Shown piece by piece: positions 34,855 to 46,900 of a stretch of 64,000 nucleotides of DNA. This DNA comes from Pseudoscleropodium purum (lineage: Eukaryota > Streptophyta > Bryopsida > Hypnales > Brachytheciaceae): assembly GCA_963969395.1 (NCBI GenBank), contig OZ017797.1, positions 30,070,001-30,134,000 on the forward strand, read 5' to 3'. The position numbers and the translations under genes were made by a program. The notes under the pieces are model-generated. The model was not told where the DNA came from, made no database searches, and saw nothing but the letters and a program-made list of their open reading frames with translations. Position 1 is the stretch's first letter. Each line of letters begins with the position of its first letter.

Positions 34855-35780
34855 CCTAAATTCCCATTGTTTCCTCAAGGGACTAATCAAATTTTGGGTA
34901 GGTTCCTATGACCTCAATTTTTGGGAAATTGTTTTGAAACTTTCTTGTAAGATAGAAAAACTGATTACCTATGTGGGAATCTAATTTTTATTTCAATTGG
35001 TGTCTAGGAGCTAAAGTTATACCACAAAAAGCCTGAAACTAAACTCGGTGGGTAGCACAAAAAAAATTGCAAAAAAACAAAATAAATTTTAATTTTTTTT
35101 TCCTCTAAAATGTTTCATTTTTGTCTATATGTGAAGCTTTGATTTGTTCTATTTGGACTAATAATGAGAAAGATAAAGACAATCATATTTTTTGGGCAAT
35201 TTCAACATCTTCTAAAAAAAATAACTTTTAGGATTCGTTTTTGAATGCAATTTTCACAATTTTCCACAATTTTTTTTGAGAATGTTGTGTTTGCTTGCTA
35301 AAACAATTTCACCATTAGAATTATTGTCTTTCAATCCCATCTTGGAGTTTTTAATGATTTAGTTTTTTTTCCAATCTTAGACCTACTTCTACTTAGCATT
35401 TTTTTAGAGAATGAAAATCAAGTATTTTCTTTTTGAATTTTTTTTTCTAGACTTTCTATTCAATTCTTCAACATAAAAAAATTTGAATTCAAAATTTGTA
35501 GTGCAAAAAAATTCCACAATTTGCGTTCAAAGTCATTTGAAATTGCAGGCCAATGTTCAAAAAAGCTTCCTTTTCAACTTTGAATGCTAATATCTTCCAA
35601 TCTATACGGTCAAACTTCATGAAATTTTTACCACATGAGCTAAGACAAGTGAAGTACAAGATCCTACGGTTAGATTCTAAAAAAATGATTCTTTTTGTTT
35701 TCTTGGATGAATGCAGCAAGAATGGCAGTTTTGAGTGGTTTTTGACAGAAAAACGGCCTTGGGAATTTAGGGGTTAATAT
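34855..35780 (-). repeat. Dispersed repeat family, about 0.95 kb, copy 3 (inverted)
   Basis: This is the reverse complement of 11045-11985 along its whole length with scattered differences. It is absent from the matching place in unit B. There are no inverted ends and no coding sequence. Confidence 0.75.
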
Positions 35781-35876
35781 GGTACATAAACTTATCAATG
35801 GTAGAAATTATTGAGAATAGGCTTCCATACTCATTATGCATGGTGGTAAGGTAGAAGTATCTATTTGTAGTAATTC

Positions 35877-36296
35877 AAGGTACTAGAAGTACTAGTAGTC
35901 GATCATTTAAGCAATTTCAGAGCAAAATATGCGTTTGTATGAGGAGGTGGAAATTTTTACCATATAAGAAGATAAAAATGTAGGGATTGCAAAAAATTTA
36001 GAATTTTATTCCTAAAATTGAAAATCATTGTGAATTTTGGGAGCCAAAAAGTGCACTTCACCAAGAGTCAATGTCTAGAATCTTCCAATTTTGATAATTT
36101 AAGAACTACTTTCCCACCCACTATTTCCTACTTTTTTGCTCGCTACTTTGGAGCATATGTCATAACCTTATTAGTTTTAAAGTTGAAAAGGACCCAAAAA
36201 ACAAACATTCCAAGGTTGATTTCTAATCTCAAGTTAGAAATAGTTCACCCTATAGGTTGGGTACTAGGTATAGTTGACAACTAGTACTTCTACCTT
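35877..36296 (+). mobile_element. TIR element of the TA-flanked family, about 420 bp
   Basis: The left end AAGGTACTAGAAGTACTAGT pairs with the inverted right end AAGGTAGAAGTACTAGTTGT. The inside shares the same landmarks as 56413-56822. There is no coding sequence. Confidence 0.6.
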
Positions 36297-36299
36297 AAG

Positions 36300-38192
36300 T
36301 ATTTTAGTCTACAAAAATATAGGATATGGGAAATTAGTTGGAAAATTAAGGTCAATGTGTGCAAACATAAAGATGAAGAAGAATGTAGAAAAAAATTCCA
36401 AAAATGTATACATATTTATTCAATATAAATGTAGTTTTTTCATCCGGGCCCATTCTAGTTTCATAGATTCACCTATTATAGTTAGCTTTATCACATCTCC
36501 CTAAGCCAAGAGAAAAAAATAGATGAAAAGAGGAGATGGTACAAATAGAGAATCTTTTTCAATGAATAATGCATTCAATTGTTGTCCACAATAGATCAAC
36601 TTATAAAGCCATTACATAGAGACTAGTTGTTTGGAATAGGTATTTCTACTAGTGTGTCACCACCATGGCATGGCCTATTGGAAAACAATGATATTGTGCT
36701 CTGTCTTCCTCTTGAGTACTTCAACTCCTTGGCTTCTTAACATGAGCCAATCATGTAAATCATTGACTCTATAACTCCTTGTAATGGCCCCAACTATAGC
36801 TCTGATGCTTGTGCTACAATCAAACACCTCGAACCTAGAATTTTTACCTTGCATTCTCTAACAAAGTTCCAACTTACAACGCTTCAACCATTAGAAATCC
36901 AATTAGCTCAACAAAAAAACAATCAAAACTACGCTAATACCGAACTCAAGGTTCAAAACTTGGCCTTGCCTACATCAAACTAGGGTACTTTCAACTTTGG
37001 ACAAAATTTGGTGCTCATAGTACTTGGAAAATTGCATCAAGTACCACAAGAAGGGCTATTTTAGCTCTTGGTCTTGGTCCTTGGAGCCTTGGCTAGGTAT
37101 AGGAAGTAAGGTGGAGAAGCTCCAAATTTGTGGAAATAAATCTTCTATGATTTGAAAGTCTTAACCTTAATGAGTCAACCTTGTGTTCATGCCATTGGTT
37201 CAAGGATTAGTACACTATACAAAATAGTGAAATTATTTTGCCTTAACAATGGAATTGCCTTACCCTAAAAAAATTAGTGTACAAGCCATAAAGTCATCAA
37301 AATAATATTTCTACAGATAATTCCATTTTTACATTTGGAGGCTCATGTGCCCAATTACAACCATACCTAATTCAAAACTATAGATAATGCACATTCTTGT
37401 ATAATAAATTGTAAATATTCATATAGTGTCAAATGTTGAGAAATTAGTGAGGACAATTTAATTTCACTACTTTGTGTAGTGACTAAGATGTGGGTCACAT
37501 AACCAAATCTCTTTGTCACAGCTTGTACAATATAACATTGTTAATGTCGAAGGCATGTGACTATCTTGAAAAGAAGAAAACTATAGTTCTTAGAGTATCT
37601 AAGCCATTAAAGTTATTTTGACTAATTCCTAGTTGATGAAATTCTAGAAGAGGTAAAAAGAAGAGAGAAAAGAGAAGGCAAGATGATTAAGTGAGTGAAA
37701 GAATCTACTATGAAATCAATTTTTTGAGGATTTCGTTAAAGAAACCAGCCTCCCCCCTTTTACTTCTCCCAACTAAGTTCACTTTTTTTTTAAATTTTGG
37801 AGGTGACCAATAGATGTTAAGTTAGAGTTGGCTCTTATCACGTCTCTTAACTCCTCACTACTTCTGTCAACTTGAAGGAAGAACCATGCCATATATCCAA
37901 GAAAGAATGTCATGAATTGAAGTAGATTCCATGGAATTGACGAAGAATCTTCCCTAACCCTAGAACTTGAATTGTTGGGGGGTCGTCTTGCTACTGCATT
38001 AACTTAGTTTTCCTGCACATAAGGTTAATTTCACGATACAAGAAGAGACAGAGCTCAATCTAGCTGCAGCTCTCAAGTACTATTCTAGCTTGTCCTTCCA
38101 TCAATTAGCGACTATAGATTGTCCATCCATTCTAACTTTGTTTCTCTTCTTCTCAACTTCTAGCTTTTGCTGCATGCACGAGTGACCTAGAC
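36300..38192. other. Non-coding duplicated DNA upstream of the lectin gene
   Basis: No genes are seen. The 36785-37700 part matches 53910-55640 after removal of two insertions in the latter. The 38090-38192 part matches 56322-56412 and probably holds the promoter and 5' UTR of the lectin receptor kinase. Confidence 0.6.
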
Positions 38193-38357
38193 ATGTTGAT
38201 TGCAATAACGTCTTGGAACGCGACATGGACTCGATTTGTGCCTTTGGTGATCCTCGCGGTGCTTGTTTTGTGTCGTGCCGTTGTTGACGGTCGAAACACC
38301 TCTTTCTCCTTCCCCTCACTAGGGGACTTGGATTTGTTACAAACTGAAGGTGGAATT

Positions 38358-38365
38358 GTAGAATC
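38358..38365. repeat. Left 8-bp target site duplication of the hAT element
   Basis: GTAGAATC here is repeated exactly at 42208-42215. The unit B lectin copy has it once (56994-57001). Confidence 0.95.
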
Positions 38366-38875
38366 CATGGTTGTCATAGTGGATGGACGTCCGGTTGGCC
38401 CGTCCGATACAGTCAACACATAGTTGACTTTCTGATAACGGAAAAATAGGCCACGTGGATGCCATGTGGATTAAGGAACATGCTGGGCGTGGATGAGATC
38501 GTCAGGGCATGGACGAGGTGACGTGTCATTTCACAAAATTGCACAAGTTACAAAATTAAAGCCATCCGGACCGTCCGTCTGTCCGGTCCAATGACCCTAA
38601 CTCGCCCGTTATGACCTGTGTTGGTCGGGTATCATAATTTAGAGATACCAGTCGGTTCCAAGTAATAGAGAGTCTTTAGAATCCAAGAGAGGGCGGGTGC
38701 ATGGTATTTGAAAATCGTATTTTTTAAAATCATTAACAATATCAATCTAAATTTTTCCAGTGCTTAATAGCAAAATATCAATAGCGCAATATCACCACAA
38801 CTAATACCAGGGCAATATGCACACGGGTATGGTATTAAAAATCACTCATACAAAAATCACTCAAAAATCACCCAT

Positions 38876-38952
38876 ACACCAAACAAAAAACTCATACACC
38901 AAACAAAAAACTCTTACACCAAACAAAAAACTCTTACACCAAACAAAAAACT
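38876..38952. repeat. Tandem repeat, 20-bp unit, inside hAT
   Basis: About four copies of CTCTTACACCAAACAAAAAA with one or two substitutions, between the transposase stop and the left end. Confidence 0.9.
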
Positions 38953-39310
38953 CGCAGGGCATCTATCTGTGACTACACTGTTGAACAGAATTGACACAAT
39001 ACAGACAATACAAGACAGAATTATGATCAATATTTGCAATGAGAATACAAACATGAGTTTTGTTTGAGATTGTCAAGCAATTTCACACCAGCACATCATT
39101 GATGGTTTAGGTTGAGCTTTACAAGCATCCTTGAAAATATCCTTCCTGGAAACAGGCTTAACAAAACAAAGATACTGCCACCATCACATGTACCATGAGA
39201 AGCCACTAAAAATGTTGAGCAGGAAGAAAATAAGCGAGAACCGGGCACTAAAGGCTTGCAGCACCATGACTGTCCTAGGCAGACCAGCAACAGCAACAGC
39301 GGCAGTACTT

Positions 39311-41665
39311 CTACTCCTCACCATCGAAATCTTCGGCAGCTTCAAAAAAACCAGCATCTTCAAGCTCATCTTCGGTAGCATCAAGTAAATCAGTCTCCTT
39401 CCTGTAGAACTCCTGTACGTCCTTTGCAACAACCTCACACTCATGACGCGCATCATCAGGCCAATTTTTGAAGATCATGATCAAAGAGTCTAAGTTGTCC
39501 AGGCCAAGGCGGCACCGACGCAGGCCTGTAAGCACGCCAGCAATACTGAAGATGCGCTCAGTTTCAGTTTGCGATCCCGGAATTGCCAGAATCTGGCGGG
39601 CCAAGAAGGCCACAGATGGAAAACGGCTTCCATTCTCCTTCCACCATGTCAAGGGTTTCTCTGCCTCTTCAGGAACCACAGTCAAGCGTTGGAAAAGGGA
39701 CAGTTCAGCAGTAAGGATGCCCTCGCAAGCTTCCTCAGTCGATGCTGCATCACCGAACAGTACGTTGGATGACCTCGGAGCAGGAGCAGGGGCTGGAATT
39801 CCGCCAGGGTTCAGGAATTTGTGTACCTTGATCAAAAAAGGAATCAGCACCGCCGTGTCATAGCTCTGCACAATCTCCTTTGCCTTCGCGACGCCGATGT
39901 ACTCAGTGATGCACTCCAAGCCCTTGAAGCGTGGGTCTAACATCAAAGCCAACATGTTGTGAGCCTTGGACTCGTTGAACACATCAGCAAAGGCAAGAAA
40001 AGGCTTCAGAACTCCAATAGCCTCGCGAGCCATCCTCATCTTGAGCATCTCAATCTCGGACTCGAAGTCACCAACTCGGAGAGCAGGAACAACCAACGCT
40101 CGCTGATCATGGACATCTTGTAACTCCACCAAGACACGAAACGCCGCAGCAAGGGCATCAGAGAGGAGCCAGTATCCACGAGTCTGGTTTAGAATGCACT
40201 GCTTCACAATGGCATTCAGAGTCCCGGTAACAGTCCTCGCTACTGCCCACGTGAGGCCACTCGGAACACGTTCCTGCAATTTCAGGGACTGCCGCCTGTA
40301 GCAGATGTTGATGGCGTCCGCATACTCCAACGTCTCCTGGAATAACACCACCTTCGAAGCAAAACGAGTCTTCACAGGGGTTTTGAGTTTCCGACTAGGC
40401 AGTCCAGCCTCAATGCACGCCTTGTTCCATTCACTGCGACCTACGCCAGACTTCTTGGTCCATGTGATACACGACTGCAGCGATTTCTGAGCAGTCTTCA
40501 AGGAGCCCTTCTTCATACCCACACACACCTTGTCCTCGGTGGTTGCGTATTGGCAGACCTTCGACATGATGTGTCTGAAACAAGCTCCACTGTAGGATTT
40601 GGTAAGGTCGAGAACTGCACAAGACACTGTTGTCTGCAGAGCACGCTGGAGTGTGGCCAAATTGGCACCTTCATCTTTCACACAAGCGATTACCTTATCC
40701 TGCAACTGAAACTGATCGAGTAGAGGCTTCACGATCTCAGCCAACGCAGCACCAGATGTATCTTGCGCTTCGAAGAGGCCCACTGTAACGTGCCGAGGCA
40801 CCCAACCCTCGTCGATGAAATTAACAACCACAGCAAAGGTATCCCAACCGCACCTTGACATCCACAAATCGAAAGTGATGGTAGCTGTCGCACAACTCGC
40901 AATTGCAGGCAACACATACCTCTCCATTGTCTTCGCAAACATTGCGGGAATGTGCTCATTCACGAGCTGCCTCCGACTTGGGCACACCACCCGTGGATCC
41001 AGGCGCATGACAAAACGGCGGAACCATGAACTCTCAACGGTGCTCAAAGCTTCGTAACCCTTGGCAATAAACAGGACCACATCTTCAATGAACCGCAACT
41101 GCTGCACATCGTTCTTGTTGTAGGGTTTGTTGTTACCGAAAAATGACGTGATATCAGACGGTGGCACCACCTTCCTTCTCTTCGACTTCTGCCTGGAACT
41201 CTCTACCTCTGCTGTCTGCCGCTTATACCTCTCCAAGTCGCTCGGATGCTCATTCGTCAAATGTTTCTTCATACTTGTGATTCCATGGTTAGGGTTATAC
41301 TGCACGTAGCCCTTTCGTGAACGAGTGCTGCTGCGGGAGTTGCTGGACTCTGCCTGTCCAGGGTGACACACTGTGCACTTCATCGTCTGGGTCGCCTTCA
41401 CGTCGACGCCATTCTCCGAGTCTCTTAGGCGAAAGAATGCCCACACCGCGGAGTTGCGATGATAAGGGACCCAAAACCTTGCATTCGCCATGAGCCCACC
41501 GTAGCGTACTTCCCACGCCGCCTCATCTTCGGCAGCAACAGTCTCCTCAATCGGTCGCAGAATGTCCCCGTGCCTCTCTTCTGCAGCTTCCTCGCACTCA
41601 ACGTCAACAGAATCTTCCTGCAACAAACCTGTGTCCTCATGACTAGGCTGGTAATCGGACGACAT
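39311..41665 (-). CDS. hAT transposase (784 aa)
   Basis: This is one uninterrupted frame from ATG to TAG. The N-terminus is acidic. Residues about 60-140 form a BED zinc finger: aromatic WAFF, C97-x2-C100, H135-x4-H140. Catalytic Asp candidates are D266 (TITFDLWMS) and D331 (VIACVKDEGANLATL), followed by a CFRHIMSKVC segment matching the C-x2-H region. The C-terminal dimerisation domain (about 670-735) has WWKENGSRFPSVAFLARQIL, the GSQTETERIFSIAG signature and LIMIFKNWP. It binds the element's ends and catalyses cut-and-paste transposition. Length is normal for the family. No stops or frameshifts, so the protein may be functional. Confidence 0.95.
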   Translation of the reverse strand: MSSDYQPSHEDTGLLQEDSVDVECEEAAEERHGDILRPIEETVAAEDEAAWEVRYGGLMANARFWVPYHRNSAVWAFFRLRDSENGVDVKATQTMKCTVCHPGQAESSNSRSSTRSRKGYVQYNPNHGITSMKKHLTNEHPSDLERYKRQTAEVESSRQKSKRRKVVPPSDITSFFGNNKPYNKNDVQQLRFIEDVVLFIAKGYEALSTVESSWFRRFVMRLDPRVVCPSRRQLVNEHIPAMFAKTMERYVLPAIASCATATITFDLWMSRCGWDTFAVVVNFIDEGWVPRHVTVGLFEAQDTSGAALAEIVKPLLDQFQLQDKVIACVKDEGANLATLQRALQTTVSCAVLDLTKSYSGACFRHIMSKVCQYATTEDKVCVGMKKGSLKTAQKSLQSCITWTKKSGVGRSEWNKACIEAGLPSRKLKTPVKTRFASKVVLFQETLEYADAINICYRRQSLKLQERVPSGLTWAVARTVTGTLNAIVKQCILNQTRGYWLLSDALAAAFRVLVELQDVHDQRALVVPALRVGDFESEIEMLKMRMAREAIGVLKPFLAFADVFNESKAHNMLALMLDPRFKGLECITEYIGVAKAKEIVQSYDTAVLIPFLIKVHKFLNPGGIPAPAPAPRSSNVLFGDAASTEEACEGILTAELSLFQRLTVVPEEAEKPLTWWKENGSRFPSVAFLARQILAIPGSQTETERIFSIAGVLTGLRRCRLGLDNLDSLIMIFKNWPDDARHECEVVAKDVQEFYRKETDLLDATEDELEDAGFFEAAEDFDGEE

Positions 41666-42207
41666 ACTGATGCTTCAGAACTGAAACCCTAGACTACAGC
41701 AAACTCTCAAACAAACATGCAGGCAAGTAGGGCGAGCGCATGGTATTTGAAATTGTCACACAGATAATCAGAAGCTGCAATGAGAAACACCAAAACAATT
41801 ATCGCTAACAAAATTGCAATTGATCATCGTACCTGAGCCTAAACCGTCAATAACACCACGCATTCAAAGCACAGCAAGGGCAGCCCCCACTCCGCCCCTC
41901 ACAATAACACTCACGATCTCAGCCAATGCCGCTCACAATTACACTCACTCTAGCAAACCCTACCTTGTACATCGTACCCTCACAAACTGAAATCCAAATC
42001 TCAATACCAATGAAGCCCGCACGAAAGCACCGCAGTCGGGTACACAATGCAGTATCTCGGAGACGCAGTGAGGGGCAACATGCATAAACCCTGCTTTCAC
42101 GCCCATGCACGTAAGCCTGTATCGGTTCCGTGAGACCCTGTTGATATTTACTATTGATACCCGGCTAAACCCCCTATACCCGACCAACACTGGTTATGAC
42201 AACCATG

Positions 42208-42215
42208 GTAGAATC
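42208..42215. repeat. Right 8-bp target site duplication of the hAT element
   Basis: GTAGAATC, identical to 38358-38365, after which the lectin reading frame resumes. Confidence 0.95.
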
Positions 42216-42744
42216 TGGGGACTCCAAATACGATCCTTCTGCTTCCTCGTACACTCTAAACTCTGCAGCATACAATCTCGGATGCATTCCAGAAATATTA
42301 GATACCGAAACATGCGGAAGGATTCTGTATGCAGACGCAGTGCGGATGATGGACACTGCGTCCTCTCGAGTAGCCTCGTTCAACACTGCCTTCACTTTCA
42401 CGTTTCTTCAAGACAATGCCACGTTTTGTGGCTCTGGAATCGCCTTCACATTCACAGCCAGTAATTTCTTCGATGACGATGAAGGATGGGGCATGCGCGC
42501 TTTCGAGTACTCTCTCAGTGAGAACGATTCCGAGCCCGTGTTTGCAGTGAAGTTCCACAGCTACCTCAGTGTTGTCGATGACACTGTCCCCGATCCTAGC
42601 AACAGCAACATCGGAGTTGTCAGCACCGACAAACAAGGCTAGACGAGTGTAACGCAACACAATCTTTGTGATAACAATGTAACTCACTGCAACATTTTCT
42701 GCAATCCAAATGATCCGGTTTCATTTTCACCATGGATTGATTAC

Positions 42745-43301
42745 CACTAGTGCAGAACACAGGTTTTAATGACATTTGGATGTCATTTCAGCCACCCGCA
42801 AAGGTGGTTGAAATGACATCCAAATGTCATTTAAAATGTCATTTTTTTGATGTCATTTCAACATACTTATAGTGTACATTTTAGTTCTTCAAAATCTATC
42901 AAATAAGTAGATTTTTTTTTCAAAATCTTCAAAAAATGTAGACTTCACTTCCGAAAATCTTCAAAAGATGTATATTCTACTTTTCAAAATCCCCTAAAAT
43001 TATAGATTTTAGTTTGCTAAATCTTTAAAAATGTAGATTCTACTTTCTAATAATCTATTTTGTTTAGACATATATACCTTTCATCACTTCCATATTTTTT
43101 AAAAGTAATTTACATGTTCATAGATAGCCTACTCGAGTTATTTATTTCTATTACTTGTCTTCTCCATGACAATTGAAACAAACATATTGGGATCAATAAT
43201 TCTTCTAAAATCTACCAAATTTTCAGTAGCATGGTTGAAATGACATTTTTTTGAGAAATGTCATTTCAACATGTCATTTCAACCACCCTTCTGCACTAGT
43301 G
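42745..43301. mobile_element. Non-autonomous CACTA (En/Spm) element, 557 bp
   Basis: The ends are inverted repeats CACTAGTGCAGAA. The 3-bp target duplication TAC lies at 42742-42744 and 43302-43304. Both features are diagnostic of CACTA elements. Sub-terminal repeats of GTCATTTCAACCACC occur at both ends, and 42767-42835 folds as a hairpin with arms of about 28 bp. There is no transposase. It splits the lectin gene at a Tyr codon that the target duplication reproduces. Confidence 0.93.
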
Positions 43302-43980
43302 TACGATAGCACAACAGGGAGCCTCGAAGTACGATTTAAAGCATGGCAGATTACGACACAGATGGAACTATCACTACTCGCAGTAACAAACCAGCAGACG
43401 CGGTGATCAGAGTTTCCAACCTTCGATCGACTAGATGAGGTTCTAACCCAGGAAGATCGATATGTACAGATCGATATGCGCAGCGGTGTTGGCAGCTTTT
43501 GTCATGGGAGTTTGCTTCTTATTTTGCATCAGTAGAAGCAGCAGCAAGTTTTCCACTGATGAGCTCCACCAGTCACCTTCGATTTCAACGAATACTCCGC
43601 GTGTTTTCAAATTCAGTGAGCTTCGTCGGATCACCGTACCAAGAATTTCAGTGACTGTGAGCTTCTTTCAGGTGGTTATACCTTTGGAGATGTTTTCGAA
43701 CGGACCCTGCCGGGGAACTCGGGGACTTTGGTTGCAGTGAAACGTGTGAAGGGGAGCGAGGGAGACCTCCATGGCGAAGAAGCAAGCGGTGAAGGAAATT
43801 TTTGGAGAAGATTCACAACTTTGATTTGCTGCAACTGCGAGGGTGGTGTCAAGGAAACGAGGGCGTCTTGCTTGTTTATGACTAATAATAATTCATGTGT
43901 TCACAGTACCTTGCTCAAAGAGCGACTGAAAAATTTGTCCATGGACAGTTATCATATGTTAGTACGGAGTATATAGTACT

Positions 43981-46900
43981 ACAGTAGTTGCTATTTGTAT
44001 GGCTCTTCTTTTCTACAGTAGAACTTCTAATAAGTGTACGAGAGGGCTCAAAAACCACTGGAGCATGAAGAACCACTCCAACAGAAGTGCCCAAAACAGT
44101 GCACATGGATGTAGAAATGGAAGTGACTTTTTGTGGTGAGAAATTGTCATCCCATGTGTGTGGTTTTAGGCTATTGAGCAAACAACATGGGTCACTACCA
44201 CTATCATGTGTGATTTTTGCTCTTAATAAAGACATGGATTGGGTGAGGATTGCAAAATGGCTTTGAAATGTCAAAAAATAGTAAGAAAAGTTGCAAAAAA
44301 CACATCTCATGATGAACCTCCTTCTACTAAAACGATTCTTAGTTACTTGTAAAATTTTTGATTGATATGAGATTTTAGTCACACAAACTAGACTAGAATG
44401 CGCAACTTTTCCAAAACATTTATTGGAAACAAACATTGTAACTATGAAGAAGAAACAAGCCACCATAGTTCACTAAAATTCAAAAATGTTGGTATTTGAA
44501 CTTCAAATTGCTCCCAAACATTCAAAATAACTTGAATTGACATGAAAATTTTACCACAATAACTAGACTTCAAGGTGAACATAATACAACAAATTTTAAT
44601 TAAAATGAACATTGGATGAAGGAAATACAAGCCCCCAAAGTTGCAACCATCAAATGCAATTTGGTGGACTCAAATTGAACTTTTGAACTTTGATGGCTTA
44701 CAAAAAATCAATACTTCTTGGATTGATCTGAAAATTTACCATATAAACTATTTCGAAGAAAAAGCACAAAATTTCCAACAAGTTTTATTGACTTTGGACA
44801 TCGGATGCAAAAGTTACAAAACTTTGAATTGAACTTGAAATTATGAGAGGACATTTTTGGTCCCCTAGGGCATTCAAGTTTGCAATAAATTTTGATTTAC
44901 TAATAATGGGGAGTGAATTGAATGGAAATGTATGATAGATCATTCTTAGATTGATTGGCTCCATTCAAAGGCATGTTTTGATTCATCATAGTTGTATCTA
45001 TGAGCATTAATAGGAACTTAGGCACCTCTAATTTGGAAAATCCTATTTTACTCATTCCAAGTTAGAATATTAAAATTAGAATTTCCACTGTTGTGTTCTT
45101 CATTGTTTTTCTCACAAAAATGTGAAAAGTCTTTGGATCCAACCATTTCTACACAAGGGTCTTCCTTCAAAGCTTATATGGACTCTTTCTAAGCCTTTCA
45201 ATGTAAATAGTAGGACTAGGAGCTAGGACTAGTTTGTAACATTACATTAGAAAAGTTATTAAAATAAGGAAGGGTCATTTGCATTCATGATGTTTGTATG
45301 GGGCTTAGGCTAAGACCAACAATCAATATTACTTAAAAGGCATGTATTGGTTTTGACAAAGACTATGACATGGGCTTTGGTTTCTAAGTCCAAGTTTGCA
45401 AATCCTATCTATAGTGCTATAGGGTCTAATACATTTACAAATTATCTATTGTGCAATTCAAAGAATTTTGCATAATAAAAAATAGAATTGGCATTTGATG
45501 TCTTGCATAATTAACATTCAATTCTTATGCAATCACAATCAAGCATACTAAGTAGATTTAAGTTTCAAAAAAACAAAATTTTATTTTTGATAATTTTTTC
45601 ATTTCATTTTTATGTTTTTACATCATAAGTCATTGAAAATATTGGTAGTGAATTTTAAAAATTCAATTGTAGACATATTAAGAAAACATCCATCCATATA
45701 TTTGTTTTTGAGCAATTATATCTAGAAAAATTCCACAATTCACTCTTTAGAGATTTCAATGTTAGAATGACAATGTCCCAAGTTTAGAAAAAAGATATAT
45801 TTTTATTGTAATCAAATTTTGGCGAGGTAATTGTAGCATCATGCTCAAAGGTACAAAAATTAGTTACACTATAACTATATGGTTCAAATAGAAAAATCTA
45901 GTTAAATTATATAGATATCTATTCTACAAAGTTTGGTAATACAACAACTCACATTGAACTATTCCTAGAGGGAATTGCAAAACTTATCAAGAGATGCTTG
46001 TGGAATGCTTTTTTTGAAACTAAAATTTAGTGTTGCTTGATTGGGATTGCATAAAATTGAGCATTAATTATGCAAGACAAAAATTTCAATGGCACAATAG
46101 GTAGTTTGTAAATGTATTAAATCCCATTGTACAATTGCATTTACATTACATAATGTTGTTAGGATTTGGTTGGAGTTGGGATGTGGAATCTAATAGAGCC
46201 TCATAGCTACGTCATTCTTGTTACTTTAGCGAGTGTTGTTTATTAAGGTAACTACAATTAAAATTGCATGAATAAGCTTTGTGGCATAACCAATATATAT
46301 ACTATAGAAAATGAACAACAATTTCTTTACATTGGTAAAGGACTATGAATCAAAATATAAGTAGTTCTTTAATTTTTGGATACATTGAAAATTAGTTACA
46401 AATTTTCAAAGATGCAAAGTATAGGGTGCTAAAAGTGTTATGTAGATGATGCCAAAATGCATTTGATGCACATGAAGAAATGGCACTAGTAGAATCAAAA
46501 CATGTCATAGAAAAAGAAGTTAAGAACATCTAAAAGTGTACCTAAAATCAACCACTTGTAAGGTTGCTACTTCCAAAGTATTACAAATAGAGCTACACAA
46601 TGCTCAAAATTGTACCCAACTCCACCTTACACTTATTCTTGAAATGTGCACCATTTTGGGTATCCTTCTTATTCATTTTTCCTTCCAAAATAGAGGTCGA
46701 TTTTGAGGAGTGGTCTATTTCAGGAATGTAGTTATTGTAGAAGTTCTACTATACTACAATGCCACGTTTTGTAAATTATATGATACCACACTTAAAGAAC
46801 CTGTAATTCTATTGAATGCATTATCAATGTATAATCAAGTCCATATGCACTCCGACGGATTAATGCTTTATTAGAGCATGTCCACCCCTACTCACTACAC

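Larger units (their letters stand above)
38366..42207. mobile_element. hAT-superfamily DNA transposon, 3842 bp, complete and probably autonomous
   Basis: The ends are inverted repeats CATGGTTGTCATA, with the A at position 2 and G at position 5 usual for hAT. A perfect 8-bp duplication flanks it. It carries one intact transposase gene on the minus strand. The right subterminal motif, read inward, is AGTGTTGGTCGGGTAT; a matching inverted copy lies at about 38609-38632, some 240 bp inside the left end rather than next to it. A direct repeat GCATGGTATTTGAAA flanks the transposase gene (38699 and 41739 regions). A 20-bp tandem unit (CTCTTACACCAAACAAAAAA, about four copies) lies at 38876-38952. The insertion point is inside the lectin coding sequence. 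Confidence 0.95.
38193..43980 (+). pseudogene. L-type lectin receptor-like kinase, interrupted by two transposons and truncated in the kinase domain
   Basis: Segments 38193-38365, 42208-42744 and 43305-43403 read in one frame once the hAT and CACTA elements and one copy of each target duplication are set aside. They give a signal peptide (FVPLVILAVLVLC), then a legume-lectin domain with FNTAFTFTF, GSGIAFTFTA, FAVKFHSY, DPSNSNIGVV and a WIDY-DSTTGSLEVRF strand. A TAG interrupts the lectin at 42640-42642. A membrane helix (SICAAVLAAFVMGVCFLF) is at about 43470-43525. The kinase begins at PRVFKFSELRRIT, shifts frame near 43640, shows GGY-FGDVFE and VAVKRVKG, then decays and ends near 43980. Intact relatives sense extracellular ligands at the plasma membrane. 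This copy cannot make the receptor. Confidence 0.88.

Noticed and set aside
38876..38952. CRISPR-like array
   Set aside because: The 20-bp units are directly adjacent with no spacers and lie inside a plant transposon.
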